A DNA stretch of 64,000 bases from Mastigias papua (Eukaryota > Cnidaria > Scyphozoa > Rhizostomeae > Mastigiidae): assembly GCA_964019165.1 (NCBI GenBank), contig OZ025281.1, forward strand, positions 4,491,240-4,555,239. The letters run 5' to 3'. How positions within the stretch are numbered: position 1 is the stretch's first letter; each line of letters begins with the position of its first letter. Shown here in pieces: positions 36,840 to 48,999 of the stretch. The notes beneath the pieces were generated by a model that saw only the letters and a list, made by a program, of their open reading frames with translations, was not told the DNA's origin and made no database searches. A program made the translations under genes and the position numbers.

Positions 36840-36947
36840 TCAAGAAATAAAATTATTCCATTTCAAACGTTTCGGCACAAGCCTTCATTACTGATGAAGG
36901 CTTGTGCCGAAACGTTTGAAATGGAGTAATTTTATTTCTTGAATTCT
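36835..36947. repeat. PLE-derived palindrome with hammerhead core
   Basis: Left arm 36836-36888 and right arm 36894-36946 are 53-bp inverted repeats with a single mismatch and a 5-nt loop. The right arm contains CTGATGA (36891-36897), a perfect GGC/GCC stem with a UUGU loop, and GAAA at 36909-36912 followed by CGTTT. That is the core of the hammerhead ribozymes seen in Penelope-like elements. The left arm has TAATGA in place of CTGATGA. The palindrome is flanked by TA arrays on both sides. Confidence 0.75.
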
Positions 36948-36997
36948 ATCTATACTTATAAATTACTTGGTTGGTTGTAGCTTCTTGATGTTTATAG

Positions 36998-37057
<60 letters not shown>
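36998..37057. repeat. (TA)n microsatellite
   Basis: About 28 TA units followed by a short CA tail. It lies about 50 bp from the PLE palindrome. Confidence 0.9.
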
Positions 37058-38346
<1,289 letters not shown>

Positions 38347-38440
38347 ATCAGTAGCTCGCGAGTAACCAGGATTTCTCTTTTTCGGTGCAAACAGAAAGAT
38401 TGATATAATGCTCAGAAAAATCAGGGGAAAATTAGAATTT

Positions 38441-38510
38441 GCCACCATCTCGGATCGAACCAGGGTCTCTCGCATTCCAGGAAGCGTCGTAACCGCTAGA
38501 TCACAGTGGC
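38441..38510 (-). ncRNA. tRNA-like segment of the array, unit 1 (not a functional tRNA)
   Basis: A 70-nt segment with GCCAC/GTGGC terminal pairing, an A-box region TCTAGCGGTTACGA and a perfect B box GGTTCGATCC. The anticodon arm is irregular, so it is a tRNA-derived element and not a usable tRNA. Confidence 0.6.
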
Positions 38511-38683
38511 TTGTTTTAACTCCCCTGATTTTCAGCACCTTATGGTCACTTTCAGCTATCACCTTTCTCAAGCAGCTCTAATACATGCAATCAGTAGCTC
38601 GAGAGTAACCAGGATTTCTCCTTTTTCGGTGCAAACAGAAAGGTTGATATAATGTTCAGAAAAACAGGAGACAATTAAAATTT

Positions 38684-38754
38684 GCCACCATCTGGGATCG
38701 AACCACGGTCTCTTGCATTTCGGGCAAGCGTCGTAACCACTAGACCATAGTGCC
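38684..38754 (-). ncRNA. tRNA-like segment, unit 2
   Basis: Diverged relative to unit 1: the B box is GGTTCGATCC-like with the preceding stem changed (CCGTGGTTCGATCC), and the acceptor pairing is weaker. Confidence 0.5.
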
Positions 38755-38835
38755 TTATGTTAACTCCCCTGATTTTTGGCACCGTAAGGTCACTTTCGGC
38801 TTTCGCCTTTCTCAAGCAGCTCTAATATATGTAAT

Positions 38836-41800
38836 CAAGGATGCCTGCGCAGGGGGGCAGGGGGCAGCTGTCCCTCCTGCCCTTGTCCAAGGAGGGGCAG
38901 GGGGGCAACCAGTGCCCTTTGCGACAGAGTTCTTTTGTAGATGAGAATTACTGTGTAAAATCTCTTTGTGCCACTGTCCAGCATGTTCCTACTTTTTGAA
39001 GAGGTCTCATTGAAATGTAGTTTGTTGTTAATTCATAATGAACGAAATAAAATACGCAAAGATATAGGGTTGTCGTGCCTGTCAAGAACTCCTTTTAAGC
39101 AATGCAAATAGATGAAGCAGTTGTTTAAATGTAGACCGGACAGTCTCCTTGGTGGTGAATTACATCTCAAGAGTCCGGCGTCCAGAGTACAATACAATTG
39201 GTTTTTGTTAACTTTGCCAGCCTGTTGCATGTTAAAAGGAATCATCATGCCACGCTTGGATCATGCAGAAAATGATAGAAAAAAACAGATTGAAAAGGTA
39301 TCTCAAGAACTAGGACAGACGAAAATTGGAACTTTTTCACAAAACGACAAAAGCCGTGACAGATAAGTGCAGTCATGAAGGAGAGCCTTATGTTTCAGAG
39401 GCTGAAGGGCGTAAGGCTAGTCTTGTTTCTCACTGTACTCGAGGCACTGAAGAAATCACTGAAGAGCAATGGGTAAAAGAAGAGCGACATTTTACTGACG
39501 AAGACAGAGAAGATAGTAAATCAAAAGGACGATCATTTTTCCTTGCTTGGCTGTCGCAATTTGACTTACTTGCCTACAATCGTGAGAAGAGGGCTGTGTT
39601 TTGTCATTTTTGTACGGCATTCAAGCAAACAGAGAAGTCGCATTTGGTATGCAGTTATAAATCAGAAGGCTTTAATAATTGGAAAAAAGCACTGGAGAAA
39701 TTCCGAGAACCTGCTATCTCAAAAGTCCACCGAGAGGCTGAAGAACAGAGCAGGAGACAGGGAACCCCTGACATTACACTGCAGCTTGACAAGCAGATTT
39801 CGGAGCAGCAAGAACAAAGATTCAGGGGTTGATTTCACACCTTTGCACATTGAAAACCTTGCTAAGACAAGGCATTGCTATTAGAGGCAATGATGAAGCA
39901 AATTCAAATATTTTCCAGTTGAATTTGTACAAAGCACGAACTGATGACAACCTCAGAATATTTTTGAGATCTAAATCATACTTTGGACATGCCCTTCTCG
40001 CGGAGCAAGAACAAATGCTGGTATTAAATGCAGGAGTGAAAGTTTTGGATGAGATAAGAGAGATTGGGCATTTTGGAGTAATCGCTGACGAAGCCACAGA
40101 CATCAGCAAGAAAGAACAAATGTCTATTATTCTAAGTACATGTGCAAAAGACTATATGATAAAGAGTACTTTATTGGAATTCGAGAATGTGCTGAGGGAG
40201 TTGCTGCAGAGCCACTTTTAAAACTGATAAAGGACACGTTGATAAGATGCGGGCTTTCACCTGATATGCTTTCAGGGTGTTCTTTTCACGGGGCTTCAGC
40301 CATGGTCAAACTGGGAGGTTTGATAAAAGTGTATACAGATGGCCAATCAGTATATATTCACTGAATAGCTCACTGCAATGAACTGATTACCAAAGATGTC
40401 ATTGACAAATCCTCCCTGCTTGTCAATGCATCTCTGAAATGCAAAGATCTTTATGTGCTTGGAAGTGTTTCCCCTAAAAGAATATTGCTTTTTGAAGAGT
40501 TACAGTCTGATCGAGATGACAACAGCAACACAAAAACCCAAAGGCTACAAAGCTTGTCGGTGACCAAGTGGACAACAAGAGGGAAAGCAGCAAAAATAAT
40601 AATAGAAAAGGCTAGCCCATTTACAAGTTCTCGAGAAACTGAACGACGATAAAGCAGTTACAGAAGTGGCAAAAGCAAAATCGAGAAAGTTGAAAAAAGA
40701 TTTATCATGTTTTGCCCAAGTCTTTGGTCTGACAGTATTCTATGAAGTGCTGTCTCTATTTGAAGATCTATCGAGGAATCTCCAACGAGGTGATTTAACT
40801 GCAGAGCTTGCTCTTTTTTGCATCAAAAAGGTAGAGTTTAGAGTGAAAGAGCTTAGGGGTGATGCAGAATTTGATAGGCTTTTTAGGGAAGTTGACAGTT
40901 TGGGATTGGCCTTCATACCTGAGGAATCCGTGGAAGGGAGAAACAGAAAAATTTCCAAGAGGCTTGATGACACTGACATTATGATTGAAGCTACGGCAAG
41001 ATTAGGAGGGGTGTCATCCGATGAAAAGGGTATTTCTGAGCTAAGACGAGTTACATAGAAGTTGTAGATTCAATCACGGTGTCAGTTGATGATAGGTTCA
41101 ACCAACAAGATTTGGGTATCTTAAAGTGAATTGAGCATTTACTTCTCAGTTCAGTTAATGGGGAGTAAATCGAAAACAGGACATGCATCATAAGTGCGAT
41201 AGCAACTCGCTTTGCTTCTCTAGATCTATTAGATCTTCATAGAAATCTAGATGAAGCACATCTACTTCTGCGAATGCTCAACAATGGCGTAAAAGTTTCT
41301 TGCAAGGTCAAAGAGGTAGCCAGAATTAGAACAGTTGCTGAAGTTATTAATGCACAACCTGCAAGCAGAGAATGCATGCCAGCGCTGAGCAGCCTGATTC
41401 GCTTGTATATGTCTATTCCTCTGTCATCAGATACAGCGGAAAGAACATTCGGTGCAATGAGGCGACTCAAGTCTTGGATTCGTTCAAAAAATGGTGCAAA
41501 TCATTTAAACAATATAATGTTTGCAAATATGCACAAAGAGGAGATGGATGGTATTGACATTGAAAGAATTGCGCTGGAGTTTGCAAGAAAAAATGAAGCA
41601 AGGCAGTTGTTTTTTGGAAGACGATAAAGCATGTTTTCTTTATTACCTAATATACAATCATGAATAATAGTAGTTTCATTTACTACCTGCTTAAATTCAG
41701 ATTTTGGTCATGAAAGAATATATAGGCTGCAATCTACCTCTGCGGTTGCACATACCTTTGCAAACAATATTTGATACATCGCCAAGGACTAAACTATTTT

Positions 41801-41874
41801 AGAGGAAATATGTTTAGGATGTGCCCTCAATAAGAACCTTGCCCCCCTGCCTTAGGTGTATGCAGGCGTCCCTG
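38836..41874 (+). mobile_element. hAT-superfamily DNA transposon, decayed
   Basis: The left terminus CAAGGATGCCTGCGCAGGGG and the right terminus, whose inverse reads CAGGGACGCCTGCATACACC, form hAT-type inverted repeats. Both are followed inward by GCAGGGGGGCA. The element is 3039 bp. An 8-bp target duplication is not evident (TATGTAAT against TATCAGAA), and about 60 bp of the host repeat unit is missing, so the insertion site was rearranged. Confidence 0.75.
39240..41627 (+). pseudogene. hAT transposase pseudogene
   Basis: The frame is broken several times (39835, 40221, 40363, 40650 and 41055). In order one sees: a TTF-type zinc-finger region (LLAYNREKRAVFCHFCTAF, with the following Cys and the W of FNNWKKAL); a DUF4371-like central part (EIGHFGVIADEATDISKKEQ, the conserved D-E-A/T-D motif of the catalytic core); and the hAT C-terminal dimerisation domain (MSIPLSSDTAERTFGAMRRL followed by W and MFANMHKE). 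It resembles the ZMYM/TTF-type hAT transposases. With at least five interruptions it encodes no active enzyme. Confidence 0.8.
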
Positions 41875-41905
41875 TATCAGAAAAATCGGGAGACAATTAG
41901 AATTT

Positions 41906-41975
41906 GCCACCATCTCGGATCGAACCAGGGTCTCTCGCATTCCAGGAAGCGTCGTAACCGCTAGATCACAGTGGC
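41906..41975 (-). ncRNA. tRNA-like segment, unit 3
   Basis: Nearly identical to the segment at 38441-38510, including GCCAC/GTGGC ends and the B box. It lies just right of the hAT element. Confidence 0.6.
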
Positions 41976-42147
41976 TTGTTTTAACTCCCCTGATTTTCAG
42001 CACCTTACGGTCACTCTCAGCTATCACCTTTCTCAAGCAGCTCTAATATATGCAATCAGTAGCTCGCGAGTAACCAGGATTTCTCTTTTTCGGTGCAAAC
42101 AGAAAGGTTGATATAATGTTCAGAAAAACAGGAGACAATTAAAATTT

Positions 42148-42215
42148 GCCACCATCTGGGATCGAGCCAGGGTCTCTCATTCCAGGAAACGTCGTAACCG
42201 CTAGACCACAGTGGC
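42148..42215 (-). ncRNA. tRNA-like segment, unit 4
   Basis: The B box is changed to GGCTCGATCC, with a 2-bp deletion relative to unit 3. It is otherwise the same arrangement. Confidence 0.55.
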
Positions 42216-42382
42216 TTGTTTAAACTCCCCTGATTTTCAGCATCTTAAGGTCACTGTCAGCTGTCGCCTTTCTCAAGCAGCTCTAGTATGCAATCAGTAG
42301 CTCGTGCGTAACCAGGATTTCTCCTTTTTCGGTGCAAACAGAAAGGTTGATATAATGTTCAGAAAGATCAGGAGAAAATTAC

Positions 42383-42488
<106 letters not shown>

Positions 42489-42694
42489 ATAATAAGTCAA
42501 AGCCGCATTAACTTAGTATATAAATAAAACATAGAGAATTCAAAAATATACTTTCTTCTGTTGTAAACGTTTCGATATATTATCTGCCAGCTTTCTTCGC
42601 GGAACAGCTCGTTAACCAGGTGATTCCTCGTTGCTAATTTCTTTTGTAGCTCTTCCAGCAGATCGACATTCTCCTTTAGGCACAGACATCTCAC

Positions 42695-44476
42695 CATAAG
42701 GAGGCGTATGGACAGTTAGAGAATGGTGTGGTTTATGAGGAGCTAAGTGGGAATCCTATTTCTCAGTTAGAGGAGGAAGTTAGTAATGTAGTTTCGGAGA
42801 TTCAGGTTTGTGAGCAGAGTTTGTCAGATAAGGAAGCGGGATATCTGCAAGTCAGAGAATCTAAGTTAGGTCGTTTTTATTTGTTGCCAAAGATACACAA
42901 GGGATTATCCGATGTAGTAGGTAGACCAGTTATAAGTAACTGTGGTACAGCTACAGAGCATATCTCAGAGTATTTAGATTTCCACCTCAACCCTCTAGTT
43001 AGCAAAAGTAGTTCATATATTAAGGATACTAAGCATTTTTTAGCGTTGTTAGGTAAGTTAGGTGACATTCCAGATAATGCCTTGTTGTGTACGGCTGATG
43101 TTGTAGGTCTTTATCGCAACATTCCTCATAGCGAGGGGTTGGAGGCAATGCATCGAGCCCTTCATGCAAGGCAGAATCCTTCTGTTTCCACGGAGTCATT
43201 AGTTAAGCTAGGCAGGTTAGTATTGGAGAACAACGTATTCGAGTTTAATAGCAGGGTTTACAGGCAGAAGTTAGAGACAGCCATAGGGACTAAATTTGCT
43301 CCAGCTTATGCGAATTTGTTTATATCCAGTCTAGAAGAACACATGTTGGAAGGTTTTGAGTTCAGACCATGGGTTTGGTATAGGTACATCGATGATGTAT
43401 ATTTTATTTGGACTCATGGTTGTGAGCAGTTAGCTAAGTTTGTAGAGTATATGAACAGTTATCATCCCACAATCAAGTTTACCACGGAGAGCTCAGATAT
43501 CAGTGTTAGCTTTTTAGACGTTCTAGTTACCAGAAAGGAAGGTGTCCTGGAGACAGATCTCTACTGCAAACCCACTGATACACATCAGTATTTGCAGAAG
43601 ACTTCTTGTCACCCAGGGCACGTTAAAAGAGCGATTCCATACAATCAGGCTCTTAGAATAAGAAGAATATGTTCAAATGAGGAGAAATTTAGAAATAGAT
43701 CAGAAGATTTGGTAGGATGGTTAGTACAGAGGGGATACAAGGAGAGCGTTGTTAGGGAACAGGTAGCTCGTGCTAATAGTTTAGATAGAGCGACTCTACT
43801 AAGTCAGGAAAGTAGATGTAATGAGGAGAGGAAAGATCGTATTCCGTTTGTAGTATCATACCATCCAGCACTTAGTGAGCTAAGGGGTTTAGTCAGTAGA
43901 CTTCAGAACATGTTGGAGGCGTCTGAGGAACACAAGAGCGTGTTTCGACATGAGCCTCTTGTGGTATTCAGACATGCCCCCAACCTTAAGGATAGTTTAG
44001 TTAGGGCCAAGCTTCCAAAGTTGCAGATAGAATCAGATAAGGGTTGTTTTAGATGCGGTAAATCGAGATGTCAGCTTTGTAGGTTCATGTCTGAGGGTAA
44101 TAGTTTTAGATCCAATGTCTCTGGAAGTGAGTTTAAAATTAGCAGTAGATATACATGTGATTCGTCAGGGGTAGTATATTTATTAGGTTGTAAAGTTTGT
44201 GGGAAGCAGTATGTAGGTAGTACTTTTATGTCATTTAGGGTTAGATTTAATAATTACAAGTCAGCTAGCAGGAGGTATTCTAAGGGAGAAGTAGTCACAC
44301 AGGCAGATTTTTTTAAACATTTTACTGAAGCTAATCATCACGGTTTTATAGAGGACATTAGTTTTCAGATCATAGACAGGGTTTTTGGGGAGTCTAGACA
44401 TAGAGAAGGGTTTTGGCAGTTAAAGCTAGGTAGTTTTGCACCAGAAGGACTTAACGTCAGATTTGTAGACTCTTAA
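42695..44476 (+). CDS. Penelope-like reverse transcriptase with C-terminal GIY-YIG endonuclease, 5' truncated
   Basis: The frame is uninterrupted for about 590 codons. Its first base pairs follow an inverted junction, so the true N-terminus, including the first RT motif, is missing. Visible are GRFYLLPKIHKG, the catalytic ADVVGLYRNIPHSEG (first Asp), GTKFAPAYANLF, and YIDDVYFIW with the two catalytic Asp at about residues 221-222 of the 42728 frame. A Cys cluster (CFRCGKSRCQLC) follows. The GIY-YIG nuclease at the C-terminus starts GVVYLLGC and has KVCGKQYVGSTFMSFRVRF. PLEs use the RT and this nuclease for target-primed insertion. The intact frame suggests a young copy, but the 5' truncation makes it non-autonomous. 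An upstream GTG at 42728 opens the frame but is not a credible natural start. Confidence 0.85.
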   Translation, partial: HKEAYGQLENGVVYEELSGNPISQLEEEVSNVVSEIQVCEQSLSDKEAGYLQVRESKLGRFYLLPKIHKGLSDVVGRPVISNCGTATEHISEYLDFHLNPLVSKSSSYIKDTKHFLALLGKLGDIPDNALLCTADVVGLYRNIPHSEGLEAMHRALHARQNPSVSTESLVKLGRLVLENNVFEFNSRVYRQKLETAIGTKFAPAYANLFISSLEEHMLEGFEFRPWVWYRYIDDVYFIWTHGCEQLAKFVEYMNSYHPTIKFTTESSDISVSFLDVLVTRKEGVLETDLYCKPTDTHQYLQKTSCHPGHVKRAIPYNQALRIRRICSNEEKFRNRSEDLVGWLVQRGYKESVVREQVARANSLDRATLLSQESRCNEERKDRIPFVVSYHPALSELRGLVSRLQNMLEASEEHKSVFRHEPLVVFRHAPNLKDSLVRAKLPKLQIESDKGCFRCGKSRCQLCRFMSEGNSFRSNVSGSEFKISSRYTCDSSGVVYLLGCKVCGKQYVGSTFMSFRVRFNNYKSASRRYSKGEVVTQADFFKHFTEANHHGFIEDISFQIIDRVFGESRHREGFWQLKLGSFAPEGLNVRFVDS

Positions 44477-44759
44477 CTTCTCTTATAGAATGCCTGTTTT
44501 CTTAGTAGTGTCTGCCTATTGTTTTCAACTCTCCAATGTTTCCCACCTATTTCTTTGTCTAGCATTTAATTTACACTTCTTATATGGCATTTGTCTACAC
44601 CTTGTCACTCTATTATTTCTTTCTTCACAGCTTTGGCCCTCCCCTGAATTACGCTCTACCACTGGAACAATTGTTAATAAGCAGGATCCCCTTGGGTAAC
44701 ACCTATTGTTACCCCATTGTTATGTAGGAAATTTAAGTAGGCCCCGTATCATTGTAATG

Positions 44760-44799
44760 TTAGTACTGATGAAGATAATATATCGAAACGTTTACAACA
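44760..44799 (+). ncRNA. Candidate minimal hammerhead ribozyme (PLE family 2, right end)
   Basis: GTTAGTA (helix I), CTGATGA at 44767-44773, GATA-ATA-TATC (helix II), GAAA at 44786-44789, CGTT, TACAAC. Helix I pairs GUA with UAC and GUU with AAC around a bulged A. Helix III is minimal: ACGU is self-complementary, which would suit a dimer, as in other hammerheads with very short helix III. The predicted cleavage triplet is GUU. The inverted left end (42540-42600) lacks the CTGATGA core. Confidence 0.55.
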
Positions 44800-44864
44800 G
44801 AAGAAAGTATATTTTTGAATTCTCTATGTTTTATTTATATACTAAGTTAGTGCGGCTTTGACTT

Positions 44865-45417
<553 letters not shown>

Positions 45418-45510
<93 letters not shown>
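45418..45510. repeat. (TA)n microsatellite
   Basis: About 46 TA units, continuing directly from the TGATATAT 3' tail of the minus-strand RTE-like element. Confidence 0.95.
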
Positions 45511-45513
<3 letters not shown>

Positions 45514-45544
45514 CATCACCATCCACCTGGTAGATAGTTGTCTA

Positions 45545-45735
45545 TCTGTCAGTTGTCAAGCTCTTTATGAAATGTCTCCACTCGGCCTGGTCATTGTACC
45601 GTCCTTCTGAATGCACATCATGTAATGTTGTACCTCTCCTCACTAATCCCCATTGTATTCCTTCAATCCATCGTTTTCTAGGTCTCCCAACTGGTCATGT
45701 CCCTTGTGGTGTCCATAACAAAGCCTTTTTAGGGT
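45545..45735 (-). pseudogene. RTE-like element, C-terminal end
   Basis: The minus-strand frame carries the KKALLWTPQG, GRPRKRWIEG and [16 protein letters not shown] blocks that end the same protein in the plus copy at 35640-35856. It contains a TGA in place of an Arg codon (PQGT*PVGRP) and ends close to the 3' tail. Confidence 0.75.
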
Positions 45736-46548
45736 ATCTTCTGTCCATGTTAAGTTTAATCATGGAAAGACGACACAGGTTGGTGTGTCACGTAAACATC
45801 ATCGAGATTTCTCCCCTGTATTCATGAGTGGCCATGAACTGGACATTTCGTGTTCTTTTTTTCAGCTTGGTCTTTCAATGTCATCCACTCTTTCTTGGAA
45901 AACCCACATCCACTCCACTGCTAAACATGCATCTCAGAAACGTGGCTTCCTTTCTAGAGCCCGTGGCTTTTTCTCTCCTTCTCAGCTACTGACTATATAC
46001 AAATCTCAGATTCGTCCTTCTCTGGAGTACTGCTCTCATGTTTGGGGTGGTGCTCCCAGATCTTCTCTACATCTTCTTGATAAAGTCCAGTCCAAAGCCA
46101 TTCGTCTCATAAATAATGCAAGCCTCACCAAATCTCTCCAATCCCTCTCTCATCGTCGTCTGGTTGCAGATCTGTCCATTGTCTATCGATAGTGTCATGG
46201 ATATTGCTCAATGGAAATCAAGAGTATTATTCTTGATCCCTTGAAGCATGTTCGACCCACAAGAAGCTCTAGTCAATCACACCCTTTCCAAGTCATACTA
46301 TCCAATCCACGAACTCTTTCCCACAAATCTTCTTTCATTCCAAGAACTTGTAAACTTTGGAACACCTTACCTTCCACTTCCTTTCCTGAATCCCACAACT
46401 TATCTTCCTTCAAACCTAACATCAACAAACTGGATCTCATCTCCCTATCTAATTAACTTTCCTTTCTCTTTCTTCCTTTGTCAGGGCTTTGTTATAGGCT
46501 CTACTGGCTTTTCCCTGACATTACATACTAAAAAAAAATCTTCTGTCC
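45736..46548. repeat. 11-bp target-site duplication ATCTTCTGTCC around an inserted LINE fragment
   Basis: ATCTTCTGTCC occurs at 45736-45746 and again at 46538-46548, immediately after a poly-A run (46530-46537). This is the target duplication of the LINE fragment between them. Removing the insert and one copy restores the continuity of the RTE coding frame at this point. Confidence 0.9.
45747..46537 (+). mobile_element. 5'-truncated LINE 3' fragment, Jockey/CR1-like
   Basis: Two frames (45785-46192 and 46211-46456), shifted relative to each other, encode the RT thumb and C-terminal end of a LINE. One sees SWKTHIHSTAKHASQKRGFL, IYKSQIRPSLEYCSHVWGGA, and the tail TCKLWNTLPSTSFPESHNLS..FKPNINK. 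It ends in a poly-A run and is flanked by an 11-bp duplication. A fragment of the same family lies at 20340-20700 on the other strand. Confidence 0.8.
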
Positions 46549-48629
46549 GACATTCTCATGACATGTCCGTACCATTACAAACTTCTTTTCTCAATGGTGT
46601 CTAATAATGGCTCCATCTTAAGTTCTGCTCTTATTGCTGTGTTCCGTATCCTATCCCTTCTTGTGACTCCCTTTATAGTTCTGAGGACACGCATTTCGGC
46701 TGCTTGTATTTTTGATTCAGTTCTTGTTGTCAGGGACCAGCATTCACTTCCATACATTACTATTGGCTTTAATATTGTGTTATAAATTATTAGTTTACAA
46801 TTCCTATTAATATTCTTGTCCCTTAATAGTGGGTACATAAGTCTTACGTTATTGTTATATTTCTTAATGCGGTTGTCAATTTCCATTTCCTGGGCATGTT
46901 TTGAATCCAATTTTATACCAAGGTATGTATATTCTTCCACTTGGTTTAATTTATATCTTCCAAGGTATACATCATACTCTTCACTGATTCGACTGACATT
47001 AATTTTCATTCCTTAATGTGACATTTCTTAATGCCATTTATGTAAAGTTTCCTGTAAATCTATGATGGAGTCCGCCACTACAGCCACGTCATCTGCATAT
47101 GCCAATGTTTCCTCTTGAAATCTTCCCACTCCAATGTTCCTCATGCATTTGTCCATAAAAAGAATGAAAAGCACTTCACTCAGGGCGATACCACATCGAC
47201 CCTGTTTAACTCCAGTCATGATTTCAAACCATCCACTTTCTGACCCTGGGTTTCTTACTTTACAGCTATACGTTAAATACATATTTTTGATTATCCGTAC
47301 TAATTTTGATGGCATAGAATAGTATTCATCTGATATTGTCTCCGATAGGGCTTGTCTATTAACTCTATGAAAGGCTTTTTCCATGTCGATGAATAATGCA
47401 AATTTTTCTTTTCCCCATTCCCAGCTCTTCTCAAGTATCATCTTTATTGTAAAGATTAGGTCAATCGTGCTATTCCCGGGTCTAAATTCGTGCTGCCATT
47501 CTTCAATGATGCTTTCAACACGCGTTCGTAATCTGTTCTCAATAGTTCGCCCGTACAATTTCCCCGCATGTGGCAACAGTGTAATCCCTCTGTAATTTCC
47601 TCAATCTGTTTTGTCTCCCTTGTTCCATATAGGGCATAAAATTCCCTTTTGCCAGTCATTTGGTATTGTTTCTGTATTATATGCTATTTTGAATAATTCC
47701 AACAATTCCTCCAAAAATTGTGGTCCTGCTGCTTCGTATAGTTTGATTGGTATACAGCCTTCTCCTGCAGCTTTGCCCTTTCTCATTTTTATCAGTGCCC
47801 GTTGAATTCATCTCTCGTTATTGGATCACCATTCTCATTTAATGTCTCGTATGGCATGTTTCTTAGTTCTTGTTTCATCACCAGCATTTAGCATTTCTTC
47901 GAAGTATTCCCTCCATCTCTCTACAATATCCTCTGGTTTCACGAGTAAATTTTTTCCTTGTCTTTCATGGCATATGCTATTTCCTTGTTCACTGTTCGAT
48001 AGTTTCTCGCAATATTGTATAACAATTTTCTTGTTCCTTGAAGATCCCTATTGAGCTCATCTCCTATTTTCTTCCAGGCTTTTGACTTTTCTGATATTTT
48101 GATCTTTTCTGTTTCCCTTCGTGCCTCTATGTAAGCTACCCTATCTTGGTGATTTCGCGTTTTCATCCACTTTCTAAATTTTTTCATTTTATTCTTAACT
48201 GCCTCACGTAGCCCCTCTGTCCACCACGGTGTACTATTCTTTTTTCCTTTGTAGGTTGTCCTTTTCCTGATAGTTTGCTCTGCTGTTGTATTATGCTACT
48301 TTTTATTTGCTCCCATTTTTCTTCTGTGCTGCACTCTTTGCCTGCTCTTATACTTTCTACAGGTATTTCTTGGAATTTCTGCCTAAATGCTGTATCCTTT
48401 AGTTTTTTAGTTCTATAACTAAATTTTTTATGTTTGGACTTATATTTCAGTTGTTCTAGCCCTAGGGTGGCAACAACCATTCTATGGTCCGAATCCAATG
48501 ACACTGATGGTATCGCTCTCACATTTCGAAATTTCGTCTTATCATTGGTTAAAATAGATCTATCATAGATTTTTCTGTATATCTTAGTCGTGCCTCGTTC
48601 CATCGGTACCAAGTCCATTTCTGACTTTC
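46549..48629 (-). pseudogene. RTE-like element, endonuclease end and reverse transcriptase
   Basis: Several frames on the minus strand (48618-48184, 48187-47939, 47786-47601, 47659-47456, 47576-47028, 47009-46575) together run from the end of the endonuclease (SVSLDSDHRMVVATL) through the RT. The RT shows HEFRPGNSTIDLIF, a TGVKQGRCGIALSEVLF block with an inserted residue run, and catalytic AYADDVAVVADS. The last part reads TRTESKIQAAEMRVLRTIKG then VTRRDRIRNTAIRAEL. At least five frameshifts or stops are present. Confidence 0.8.
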
Positions 48630-48634
48630 CCTAT

Positions 48635-48987
48635 TGATTCCCAGGAGAATCAAAATATCAATGCAAGCTAACTATAGCTTACATGAGCCTAAATAATTCT
48701 ACACTTGATGTGTAGCCTTCTGCCTAACCTATGTTCGTACCTGTACTTATACTAACGGTATCGATTAATTCAAGTATCATTACATCATAACTAAAACAAA
48801 ATAAGCTATTTCGTAACCGTTCGAAGTTCTAAATAGTCCCATTACTTCCTACGCTATTTTAAGCCCCAAACATATACGTCATAATCCCTTTGTTTGTATT
48901 GTCAACAAATAGCAATCCGTAGGTGTTTCTCAGCATCCTTCCATTTTGCTGTGTAATCAAAGTTATTTTAGAAAATACGTCAGCTCA
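48635..48987 (-). repeat. BEL/Pao 3' LTR
   Basis: A 353-bp direct repeat of 59905-60257. Both start TG and end CA on the minus strand. It lies 3' because pol reads on the minus strand. Confidence 0.9.
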
Positions 48988-48999
48988 TCCTCCTCCTCG

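Noticed and set aside
38828..41882. 8-bp target duplication of the hAT element
   Set aside because: The flanks TATGTAAT and TATCAGAA share only a few bases, and host repeat sequence is missing, so no duplication can be claimed.
38441..42215. Functional tRNA genes
   Set aside because: The B box and terminal stem are kept, but the anticodon arm is irregular and the segments lie in a 242-bp tandem repeat.
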